Shown here piece by piece: positions 1 to 5,532 of a DNA stretch of 6,352 bases. Origin of the DNA: Acidimicrobiales bacterium. GTDB lineage: Bacteria; Actinomycetota; Acidimicrobiia; Acidimicrobiales; Bog-793. The DNA lies in assembly GCA_030037405.1 (NCBI GenBank), contig JASHRK010000079.1, forward strand, positions 1-6,352, in the 5' to 3' direction. Every line of letters begins with the position of its first letter. The first letter of the stretch is position 1. Below the pieces are notes generated by a model, which saw only the letters and a program-made list of their open reading frames with translations, had not been told where the DNA came from and searched no databases. Made by a program: the position numbers and the translations under genes.

Positions 1-400
1 AAAGAGCTGCGAGCGTCCCGGCGATCTCCCCGCCTGCTGACCAGGCCGCCTCGACGGCAAGCGCCGCCAGGCACGCTACGAGGAGGGCCGATCCCCAGAG
101 GAGCCCGTGGACGTGGTCGATCTGCTCAGGTAGGGCGAGAAGGTAGTACTGCAATGGCCCGAGGCCGAAGGCGGCTCGACCCCCTGCGCGGGAGATACCG
201 GTGAACTGGCCGACGAGAGGAAGAGGGGCCTTGCCGTTCAGCACGCTCCAGGTCCGCCAGGCGATAACGGCTGCAGTGCCCGTAGGCACCCATCCCTTCG
301 CGATCTGGATACCGGCGACTACGAAGGGCGGTACTTCGGCGGCAAGGTGGGAGACGAGGCGCAGGGCGCCTCTGGGGGAGGCGAGCGGGAGGGCGCTCAC
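1..400 (-). CDS. N-terminal part of a polytopic membrane protein, GT-C glycosyltransferase-like (runs off left edge)
   Basis: An open frame of 133 codons runs from a GTG at 398-400 to the window edge without a stop. Visible landmarks are a hydrophobic stretch at about residues 22-35, then GWVPTGTAAVIAWRTWSVL (36-54), PLVGQ (61-65), LGPLQYYLLALP (80-91) and a clear membrane segment at about 101-119. The order W-P-x-G, an A-V-I-A helix with R, a PLVGQ turn and then a GPL-x-YYLLALP helix is what I recall from actinobacterial polytopic membrane proteins of the GT-C (lipid-linked sugar donor) type, where this loop faces outside. That family assignment is from memory of the pattern; specificity cannot be said. 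Such proteins often carry an acidic residue just after the PTG; here it is Thr-Ala. No Shine-Dalgarno sequence lies near the GTG (the nearest GGAGAG is over 20 bases upstream), so the start is the weak point; a coupled start with the small upstream frame is possible. The other long frames here are Arg/Pro-rich shadows. Confidence 0.7.
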   Translation of the reverse strand, partial: MSALPLASPRGALRLVSHLAAEVPPFVVAGIQIAKGWVPTGTAAVIAWRTWSVLNGKAPLPLVGQFTGISRAGGRAAFGLGPLQYYLLALPEQIDHVHGLLWGSALLVACLAALAVEAAWSAGGEIAGTLAAL

Positions 401-522
401 GAGGCACGAGCAGGCGCTTGCTCTCCCATGTCGCCCAAAGCGTCGCCGTCCCTGTCGCCCTTCTCGGTCGCCACGGCCCCCCAATCGATCGCGACGCCGG
501 CCATCGCGACGCAACCGTACAC
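397..522 (-). CDS. Possible short upstream ORF, translationally coupled to the membrane protein gene
   Basis: On the minus strand a frame opens at GTG 522 (4 bases after an AAGG) or at ATG 504, and closes with TGA at 399-397. It encodes 41 or 35 residues, acidic in the middle (EKGDRDGDALGD), with no recognisable domain. Its stop overlaps the GTG of the membrane protein gene as GTGA, an arrangement typical of translational coupling, and that GTG lacks its own Shine-Dalgarno. The length is well within chance for GC-rich DNA and there is no homology argument, so this may be only untranslated leader. The 18-bp tandem repeat at 520-555 starts at its GTG. Confidence 0.18.
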   Translation of the reverse strand: MYGCVAMAGVAIDWGAVATEKGDRDGDALGDMGEQAPARAS

Positions 523-555
523 TGAGCCTTGGCGTCACACTGAGCCTCGGCGTCG
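520..555. repeat. Two-copy 18-bp tandem repeat
   Basis: Copy one is cactgagccttggcgtca (520-537) and copy two is cactgagcctcggcgtcg (538-555). They are directly adjacent and match at 16 of 18 positions (differences at 530/548 and 537/555). This looks like a recent slippage duplication in non-coding DNA; a paired regulator-binding site is an alternative that the sequence does not settle. Confidence 0.85.
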
Positions 556-683
556 CATCACCTGCCCGTCGAGGTAGGAGGGCACTTCCCGGGGCCGGAG
601 GAGGCGCCGGGTCGTCCCCCCGAGCTTTGGCACATCGAGTGCACTTATCTCGTTGCATCTCATCACACTTGGCACGAGCGAGC

Positions 684-698
684 TGGTAGCTTCAGAGA
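684..698 (+). promoter_or_regulatory. Candidate extended -10 promoter for leaderless dinG transcription
   Basis: The sequence TGGTAGCTT (684-692) fits the extended -10 form TGn-TAnnnT. It is followed by six bases (cagaga) and then directly by the GTG start at 699. That spacing puts the expected transcription start on the first base of the start codon, the geometry of leaderless mRNAs common in actinobacteria. No real Shine-Dalgarno precedes the GTG, which agrees. I see no good -35 hexamer 16-18 bases upstream (664-669 is cacact). The transcription start is inferred. Confidence 0.45.
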
Positions 699-2837
699 GT
701 GCCGCCGCGGGTGACCCGGATCGCCGAGGCGCTCAGCCGCGTCGTGGCACGACTTCCTTCGGGGGAGGTCCGCCCGGGGCAAGTCGAGATGGCGGAGGCG
801 GTCGGTCGCTCCCTCGCGAGCGGTCGCCATGTCGCCGTCTCCGCCGGGACGGGAACGGGCAAGTCGCTCGCCTACCTCGTGCCTGCTGCCCTCTCGGGAA
901 AGCGCGTCGTCGTCGCCACGGCGACGAAGGGGCTGCAGGACCAGCTCGCCACGAAGGACTTGCCCCTCGTGGCCGAAGGTCTCGGACGCCCCCTCCGCTG
1001 GGCGGTGTTGAAGGGTCGCTCCAACTACATCTGCCGGGAGCGCCTCGCCGAGCTCGCCCGTTTCGGTGACCAGGAAAGGCTCGACCTCGGCGGCGCGGTA
1101 GATACGCGGACCCACCGGCGCCAGAGCGCGACCGTGGGGGACGAGGTTGCCCGCCTCGTCCGTTGGTCCGAGAGGACCAAGTCGGGCGACCGGGCGGAGC
1201 TCGACTTCGAGCCCTCCTACGCCGCCTGGTCGAGCGTCAGCGTTCAGCCCGACGAATGCCCGGGGGCGGCGAGGTGCCCGATGGGGGCGGACTGCTTCAC
1301 CGAGAAAGCGCGGGCGGCAGCCGCGCTGTCAGAGATCGTCGTAGTGAACCACCATCTCCTCGGGGCTCACATACGTAGCGGGGGCGCCGTCCTGCCCGAG
1401 CACGACGCTCTCGTCGTCGACGAGGCGCATGAGCTCGAGGACACGATGGCTTCCTGTCTCGGCGTCGATCTCAGCCCCGGCAGGTTGCGAGGGCTTGCCG
1501 CCGGCGCCCGGGGGGCGCTCGCGGGGATCGGGGCACGGGACTCCGCCGCCGCGCGGGCCGAGGAGCTCATGGAGGGGGCGGTTCGCTTCGAGGACGCCCT
1601 CGCCGCAGCTCCGGAGGCGAGGCTCCCCATCGGGCTGAGGGGGGAGCTGGGGGACGTCGCCACCCTCCTCAGGTCCCGTCTCGATCGCCTCGCCTCCGAG
1701 CTTCGCCGCGCCCAGGCGGCTGCCCCCGGTCCGGGCGACGAAGCCTCCCAGCGTTGCCTCCGGGCGCTTCTCGCCCTGGAGAGATGCTCGGAGGAGATCG
1801 CCTCATGCATCGAGGCGGGAGCCGAGACGGTGGTCTGGGTCGGAGGAGACGTCCGGCGCAGTCTCCGCTCGGCTCCCCTCGACGTGAGCGGCACGCTCGC
1901 CGGCGCCCTCTTCTCCGCCACGCCCGTCGTGCTCACGAGCGCCACCCTGACGCCCGGGCTGGCCGTTCGCCTCGGCGCCGATGCGGCCGAGGTGAGAGAG
2001 CTCGACGTCGGAAGCCCCTTCGACTTCGCCAACCACGCTCTCGTCTACTGCGCCGTCAGCCTGCCCGACCGGCGGAAGGCGGGCGCCGAGGACAAGCTGC
2101 ACGAGGAGCTGGCCTCGCTCATCCTTGCTGCCGGGGGTCGGACCCTCGCCCTCTTCACGAGCAGGCGGGCGATGGAGCGGGCGGGGGAGGCGCTCCGCCC
2201 TCGAGTCCCCTGGCCCATCCACGTGCAGGGAGACCTTCCCAAGCCGGCGCTCGTCGACGCCTTCGCCCGGGAGGAGGAGTCCTGCCTCTTCGCCACGATG
2301 GGCTACTGGCAGGGGGTCGACGTGCCCGGCGCCACGCTCTCGCTCGTCGCCATCGACAGGCTCCCGTTCCCGCGGCCGGACGAGCCTTTGCTGGCGGCGC
2401 GGCGGGAAGCGGCGGGGGAGCAGGGTTTCAGGTTGGTCGACCTGCCTCGCGCGGCAACTCTTCTCGCGCAGGGCGCCGGACGACTGATCCGAACCGCCAG
2501 CGACCGCGGAGTCGTGGCGGTGCTCGACCCCCGGCTGGCGACTGCTTCCTACGGCGGTTACCTCGTGAAAGCGCTCCCGAAGATGAGACGGACGAGAGAT
2601 CGCTCGGAGGCGCTCGCCTTCCTGCGAGAGACCCGGGAAGCCGGCGAGGCGGCAAAGACCGGCGAGGCGGCAAAGACCGGCGCGGCAGCAGAGACGGGGG
2701 AGAAGAGACCGAGCGAGCGAGGGCCGGAGGGAGCGCCGAAGCGGGCGCCAAGGCAAGCTCCGAGCCTGGGAGCGCCGGTCAGTACCCGAGCCGTTCGAAC
2801 ATCTCGGGACGTCGCTGCCAACCCTTCTCCACCTTGA
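699..2837 (+). CDS. dinG: DinG-family iron-sulfur ATP-dependent DNA helicase (XPD-like, superfamily 2)
   Basis: A 712-residue protein related to DinG/YoaA/XPD helicases, which unwind DNA 5'-3' during repair and at R-loops or forks. Motifs in order: Q-type RPGQ (25-28), Walker A AGTGTGKS (49-56), Ia ATATKGLQDQL (73-83), four cysteines placed for a 4Fe-4S cluster (C112 in NYIC, C187, C193, C199), VVNHHLL (215-221), DEAH box (241-244), SATLT (414-418), FTSRR (486-490), WQGVDVPG (537-544) and motif VI QGAGRLIR (591-598). All are intact, so it should be active. The cysteine region and the WQGVDVPG-to-RLPFPRPDEPLL block (537-565) closely recall the mycobacterial DinG homologue. A TAG at 687-689 is in frame, so GTG 699 is the most upstream start; GTG 711 is an alternative. 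There is no Shine-Dalgarno, consistent with leaderless initiation. The family-conserved part ends near residue 642; the last 70 residues are a low-complexity basic tail built partly on an 18-bp repeat, and the stop lies 59 bp inside the 3' end of convergent era. Confidence 0.93.
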   Translation: MPPRVTRIAEALSRVVARLPSGEVRPGQVEMAEAVGRSLASGRHVAVSAGTGTGKSLAYLVPAALSGKRVVVATATKGLQDQLATKDLPLVAEGLGRPLRWAVLKGRSNYICRERLAELARFGDQERLDLGGAVDTRTHRRQSATVGDEVARLVRWSERTKSGDRAELDFEPSYAAWSSVSVQPDECPGAARCPMGADCFTEKARAAAALSEIVVVNHHLLGAHIRSGGAVLPEHDALVVDEAHELEDTMASCLGVDLSPGRLRGLAAGARGALAGIGARDSAAARAEELMEGAVRFEDALAAAPEARLPIGLRGELGDVATLLRSRLDRLASELRRAQAAAPGPGDEASQRCLRALLALERCSEEIASCIEAGAETVVWVGGDVRRSLRSAPLDVSGTLAGALFSATPVVLTSATLTPGLAVRLGADAAEVRELDVGSPFDFANHALVYCAVSLPDRRKAGAEDKLHEELASLILAAGGRTLALFTSRRAMERAGEALRPRVPWPIHVQGDLPKPALVDAFAREEESCLFATMGYWQGVDVPGATLSLVAIDRLPFPRPDEPLLAARREAAGEQGFRLVDLPRAATLLAQGAGRLIRTASDRGVVAVLDPRLATASYGGYLVKALPKMRRTRDRSEALAFLRETREAGEAAKTGEAAKTGAAAETGEKRPSERGPEGAPKRAPRQAPSLGAPVSTRAVRTSRDVAANPSPP
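2643..2696 (+). repeat. 18-bp tandem repeat in the dinG tail
   Basis: Two identical adjacent copies of ggcgaggcggcaaagacc (2643-2660 and 2661-2678) are followed by a degenerate third (2679-2696). Being 18 bp, the unit keeps frame and encodes GEAAKT-GEAAKT-GAAAET at residues 649-666 of the helicase. It lies after the conserved helicase fold, so copy number probably varies without harming activity. Confidence 0.88.
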
Positions 2838-3660
2838 CGAAGAGCTCGAGGTAAGCGCCAGGCGCCAGCTGCTCGCGTACGGCCGTGCCCACCGCCTTCA
2901 GGACGGACCCGCCCTTGCCGATGACGATGGGCTTCTGCGACTCGCGCTCGACGAGGACCTCGCATCGGATCCTCGGCCACTCCCACTCCGTCACCCGGCA
3001 GGCGATCGAGTGGGGCAGCTCCTCCCCGGCGACCCGGATCAGCTGCTCGCGCACGAGCTCGGCGACGTAGAAGGCTTCCGGCACGTCGGACACCATCCCC
3101 GGGGGGAAGTACCGCGGCCCGGGCGGCATCCGAGCGACGAGATGCTCCACCAGCTCGCCGACACCGGCTCCGGTCCGGGCCGACACGGGGAAGTACTCGG
3201 CCCCGGCGAGACCGAGGGCTCGTTCCGCCGTCGCCAGGTGGTCGAGGACCTGGGCTCTGCTGGCCCGATCGACCTTGTTCACCACCACGACCGAGCTTGC
3301 CGGAAGGCGAGCGGCGATGAAGCGGTCACCTGCGCCGATCGGCGCGCTCGCCTCTACCAGGAGCACGCAGACATCGACGTCTCCCAAGGAGGCCGCGGCC
3401 GTCTCGTTGAGCCGCTCGCCGAGCGACGTCTTCGGCTTGTGGATGCCCGGGGTGTCGACGAAGACGATCTGTGCGTCCGGCCGGTCGAGCACTCCCCGCA
3501 CCCGCGTGCGCGTCGTATGGGGCACTCTCGCCGTGATCGCCACCTTGGTTCCCACGATCAGGTTCAAGAGCGTGGACTTGCCGACGTTCGGGCGCCCGAC
3601 GAGGGCCACAAGGCCGGAGCGCACCTCCTCGACGCCCGGGAGCGGAGCGCTCGTGCTCAC
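2779..3660 (-). CDS. era: GTPase Era, 16S rRNA / 30S subunit maturation
   Basis: A complete 293-residue Era, close to the usual length of about 300. Era is an essential GTPase that binds the 3' end of 16S rRNA and helps assemble the 30S subunit; it is cytoplasmic and loosely membrane-associated. Motifs: G1 GRPNVGKS (22-29), G2 threonines in PHTTRTRVRG (47-56), G3 DTPG (69-72), G4 NKVD (128-131) and G5 VSARTG (159-164), followed by the C-terminal KH domain with GxxG as GKGG (248-251) and the typical end VKVEKGW...FERLGY. All nucleotide- and RNA-binding signatures are present. The GTG start overlaps the TGA of the upstream CorC-like gene by 4 bp (GTGA, 3657-3660) and has only a weak purine stretch before it (AAGCGG), so translation is probably coupled. 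It is the last gene of the minus-strand unit; its last 59 bases lie under the tail of convergent dinG. No recO follows it, although recO is a frequent neighbour of era elsewhere. Confidence 0.97.
   Translation of the reverse strand: MSTSAPLPGVEEVRSGLVALVGRPNVGKSTLLNLIVGTKVAITARVPHTTRTRVRGVLDRPDAQIVFVDTPGIHKPKTSLGERLNETAAASLGDVDVCVLLVEASAPIGAGDRFIAARLPASSVVVVNKVDRASRAQVLDHLATAERALGLAGAEYFPVSARTGAGVGELVEHLVARMPPGPRYFPPGMVSDVPEAFYVAELVREQLIRVAGEELPHSIACRVTEWEWPRIRCEVLVERESQKPIVIGKGGSVLKAVGTAVREQLAPGAYLELFVKVEKGWQRRPEMFERLGY
2785..2808. other. Symmetric inverted repeat in the dinG/era convergent overlap
   Basis: CCCGAG (2785-2790) pairs with CTCGGG (2803-2808), and the 12-base interval contains the perfect palindrome GTTCGAAC (2793-2800). 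It sits where two convergent transcripts end and could fold in both. There is no T-run on either side, so it is not a classical intrinsic terminator. It also encodes the last residues of Era (MFERLGY), so codon constraint may explain it. A bidirectional termination role is a guess. Confidence 0.25.
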
Positions 3661-4997
3661 GACCGCTTGAGAGCCGGGACGTCGGTGCCGTTCTCGCCGG
3701 ACGGCGCCTCCTCGAGCGGGCCACCCTTGGCCGCCTCGATGCGAAGCGTCCCGATGCGGCGGCCGGCGACGCCGTCGACGGTGATCACGTACGGCCCCAC
3801 CTCGACGACCTCACCGGGCGCCGGCACGTGCCCGGTCCTCGCCAGCACGAGCCCTCCGATCGAGTCCCAGCCGTCGTCGGTCGGCAGCTTGACGCCGAGG
3901 CGCTCGTTCACCTCGGCGACCGCCATCTTGCCCGAGACCCGGAACGCCCCGTTCCCGAGGTCCTCGATGAGCGGCTCGTTCTTGTCGAACTCGTCGACGA
4001 TCTCGCCCACGAGCTCCTCTATCAAGTCCTCGAGCGTCACGACGCCGGCGGTGCCGCCGTACTCGTCGATGACGACGGCGATGTGGAACTGGCCCGTCTG
4101 CATCTCCCTGAGCAAGGGAGCGACTCGTTTCGTCTCGGGCACGTAGTGCGCCTTGCGGGCCACCTCGGCCACCTGCCGGCCCTCTTCGCCGGCTCGCATC
4201 GAGCTCACGAGCTCCTTGGTGAAGGCGATCCCGATGACGTCGTCGATCGACTCCCGGTAGACCGGGATCCTCGAGTACCCGGCCGCCATCGCCCGCTCGA
4301 GCACCTCCGAGACGGGAGTCTCGGCTTCGACGGCGATGACGTCGGGTCTCGGGACCATGACCTCACGCACGACCGTGTCCCCGAACTCGATGATCTGGTG
4401 GATGAGAGTGCGCTCGTCGGTCTCGATAGCTTCGTCCTCGAGGGCGACGTCGGCGAAGGCGAGGAGCTCCGACTCGGTCACGTCGCCCACGCCCTCGTCC
4501 GAGCGACCGCCGGGCGTGATCACCCGGGCGATCCCGATGAGGAGCTTGGAGATCCAGCGGACGGGCGGGAACCCGACGACTGTCTGGACGACGGGAGCTG
4601 CCATCAGGGCGGCCCGGTCGGCGTGGCGCACGGCCCATTGCTTGGGCACCGCCTCTCCGAAGACGAAGATCACGACGACCTCGAACGCCGTGGCGGCGGC
4701 GACGCCCCACGGCCCGAAGAGGTGGGCGGCGACGACGCCGACGAGGGTCGCCGCCACGAGCTGGGAAAGAAGGACGAGGAGGAGCACCGGGGCCAAGAAA
4801 CCCTCCGGGTCCTCGACCAACCTCTGAAGCGCCCGCGCACCCCGGTGGTGGGCGTCGACGAGCGCCTTCGCCTTCGCACGGGAGGTGCGCGTCAGCCCTG
4901 TCTCGGCGAGGGCGAGGACGGCCGAGACGCAGAGCAAGACGAGCACGACTGCGAGGAGGATCCCGTCTGTGCCGGTGAAGTGGGCGGCGGCTATCAC
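3657..4997 (-). CDS. CNNM/DUF21-CBS-CorC_HlyC membrane protein, probable Mg2+/ion transporter
   Basis: A 446-residue member of the bacterial CNNM/CorC (formerly hemolysin C-like) family, whose studied members move or sense Mg2+ at the cytoplasmic membrane. The DUF21/CNNM transmembrane domain covers about 11-160, with hydrophobic helices near 13-30, 68-92, 98-114 and 133-156, and the conserved GEAVPK (114-119). Two CBS domains follow at about 212-265 (beginning VMVPRPD, 213-219) and 275-332 (HIAVVIDEYGG then VTLEDLIEELVGEI), then the CorC_HlyC domain at about 340-422. The tail after 425 is acidic and disordered-looking. The GTG start (4995-4997) has GAGG eight bases upstream, overlapping the ybeY stop; the gap to ybeY is 10 bp and the 3' end overlaps era by 4 bp. 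A CorC-type gene between ybeY and era is a recurring arrangement, which is why the family has been linked to ribosome-maturation operons; its direct role there is unproven. The old name hemolysin does not imply toxicity. Confidence 0.93.
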   Translation of the reverse strand: MIAAAHFTGTDGILLAVVLVLLCVSAVLALAETGLTRTSRAKAKALVDAHHRGARALQRLVEDPEGFLAPVLLLVLLSQLVAATLVGVVAAHLFGPWGVAAATAFEVVVIFVFGEAVPKQWAVRHADRAALMAAPVVQTVVGFPPVRWISKLLIGIARVITPGGRSDEGVGDVTESELLAFADVALEDEAIETDERTLIHQIIEFGDTVVREVMVPRPDVIAVEAETPVSEVLERAMAAGYSRIPVYRESIDDVIGIAFTKELVSSMRAGEEGRQVAEVARKAHYVPETKRVAPLLREMQTGQFHIAVVIDEYGGTAGVVTLEDLIEELVGEIVDEFDKNEPLIEDLGNGAFRVSGKMAVAEVNERLGVKLPTDDGWDSIGGLVLARTGHVPAPGEVVEVGPYVITVDGVAGRRIGTLRIEAAKGGPLEEAPSGENGTDVPALKRS

Positions 4998-5005
4998 CCG
5001 AGGTG

Positions 5006-5009
5006 CCTC
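5006..5009 (-). promoter_or_regulatory. Ribosome binding site of the CNNM/CorC gene
   Basis: GAGG on the minus strand, eight bases before the GTG at 4997, overlaps the ybeY TGA. It supports GTG 4997 as the start and implies that ribosomes ending ybeY can reinitiate here. Confidence 0.55.
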
Positions 5010-5532
5010 ATGGCTCTGGCGCGGGCTCGGTGTGCCGGGCGAGGAGCGCCTGCTCGAGAGCCTCCATTGCCGCCGCCTCGGCGTCGTCCTCGTGGTCCAT
5101 CCCGAGGAGGTGCAGGATGCCGTGCACGAGGAGGAGAGCGAGCTCGTCCTCGTAGGTGCCGGCGTGGCCGGGAGCGTTCCGCCACGCCACCTCGGGGCAG
5201 ATCACGACGTCTCCGAGGAGGAGGGGGATGGTCGCTCCCGCCCCATCGGCGACGAGCCGGCCGGGACCCCGGCGGCGAGGTACGGGACCGGCCCGTGCGA
5301 AAGAGGCGAGGGGCAGCTCGTCCTCGATCGGGAACGAGAGCACGTCGGTCGACCCCCGCTTCTGCAAGAAACGCTCGTTCAGCGACCCCATCGTCCTCTC
5401 GTCCACGAGGAGGACGTTGAGCTCCGAGGAGGCGGGCAGCCCGCTCTCCTCGAGGACACGTTCCGCCAGGGCTCCGATGCGCCCGGCGTCGATCGGACGG
5501 TCCGCCTGCTCGTCAGCGACGAACACCTGCAT
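5008..5532 (-). CDS. ybeY: YbeY endoribonuclease, 16S rRNA maturation and ribosome quality control
   Basis: A 174-residue YbeY (UPF0054), a single-strand endoribonuclease needed for 16S rRNA 3'-end processing and late 70S quality control, usually with a metal ion in the active site. The signature HGILHLLGMDH gives the three metal-binding histidines H137, H141 and H147. Upstream are LNERF (51-55), TDVLSFP (62-68) and LGDVVICPEV (106-115), all in the expected order. The loop between SFP and LGDVV is about 37 residues and Arg/Pro/Gly-rich, longer than I recall for E. coli or mycobacterial YbeY. ATG 5532 is chosen because GAGGAG lies eight bases upstream and because MQVFVADEQ is a normal YbeY N-terminus; a longer in-frame extension reaching 5679 lies wholly within phoH and reads as non-native sequence. 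It overlaps the phoH 3' end by 20 bp and is followed after 10 bp by the CNNM/CorC gene. Partner genes era and phoH in the same unit agree with a ribosome-maturation role. Confidence 0.96.
   Translation of the reverse strand: MQVFVADEQADRPIDAGRIGALAERVLEESGLPASSELNVLLVDERTMGSLNERFLQKRGSTDVLSFPIEDELPLASFARAGPVPRRRGPGRLVADGAGATIPLLLGDVVICPEVAWRNAPGHAGTYEDELALLLVHGILHLLGMDHEDDAEAAAMEALEQALLARHTEPAPEP

Larger units (their letters stand above)
401..698. other. Intergenic region between divergent genes
   Basis: About 300 bases separate the divergent membrane protein and helicase genes. It contains the 18-bp tandem duplication (520-555), a second short direct repeat (atcgcgacgc at 488-497 and 503-512), a small inverted repeat GCAC-5-GTGC (630-633/639-642), and the candidate helicase promoter at its right end. 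I see no tRNA, no obvious riboswitch and no convincing -35/-10 pair for the minus-strand gene. Plus- and minus-strand frames through it are Arg/Pro-rich and look non-coding. Confidence 0.6.

Noticed and set aside
126..407. 93-codon minus-strand ORF at the left edge
   Set aside because: It is extremely Arg-rich and out of frame with the membrane-protein reading, which has a hydrophobic helix pattern and a recognisable signature.
630..642. Small inverted repeat GCAC-5-GTGC as an operator upstream of dinG
   Set aside because: Only four base pairs per arm, expected often by chance; it does not match an SOS (LexA) box as I know it.
201..689. 162-codon plus-strand ORF spanning the left membrane protein gene and the intergenic region
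   Set aside because: Its product is Arg/Pro/Ser-rich without any domain, it is antisense to a well-supported minus-strand frame, and it has no ribosome binding site. Its internal TLSLGV repeat is only the 18-bp DNA duplication being translated.
1803..2756. 317-codon minus-strand ORF antisense to dinG
   Set aside because: Low-complexity Arg/Gly/Glu composition and no motif; the opposite strand encodes the conserved helicase C-terminal core.
1754..2854. 366-codon plus-strand ORF overlapping dinG in another frame
   Set aside because: Arg/Gly-rich frameshifted reading of the helicase gene; helicase motifs are continuous in the real frame, so no frameshift is needed.
3828..5420. 530-codon plus-strand ORF antisense to the CNNM/CorC gene and ybeY
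   Set aside because: It is a shadow frame of GC-rich DNA: Asp/Arg/His-rich composition without membrane or domain pattern, while both minus-strand genes show complete family motifs.
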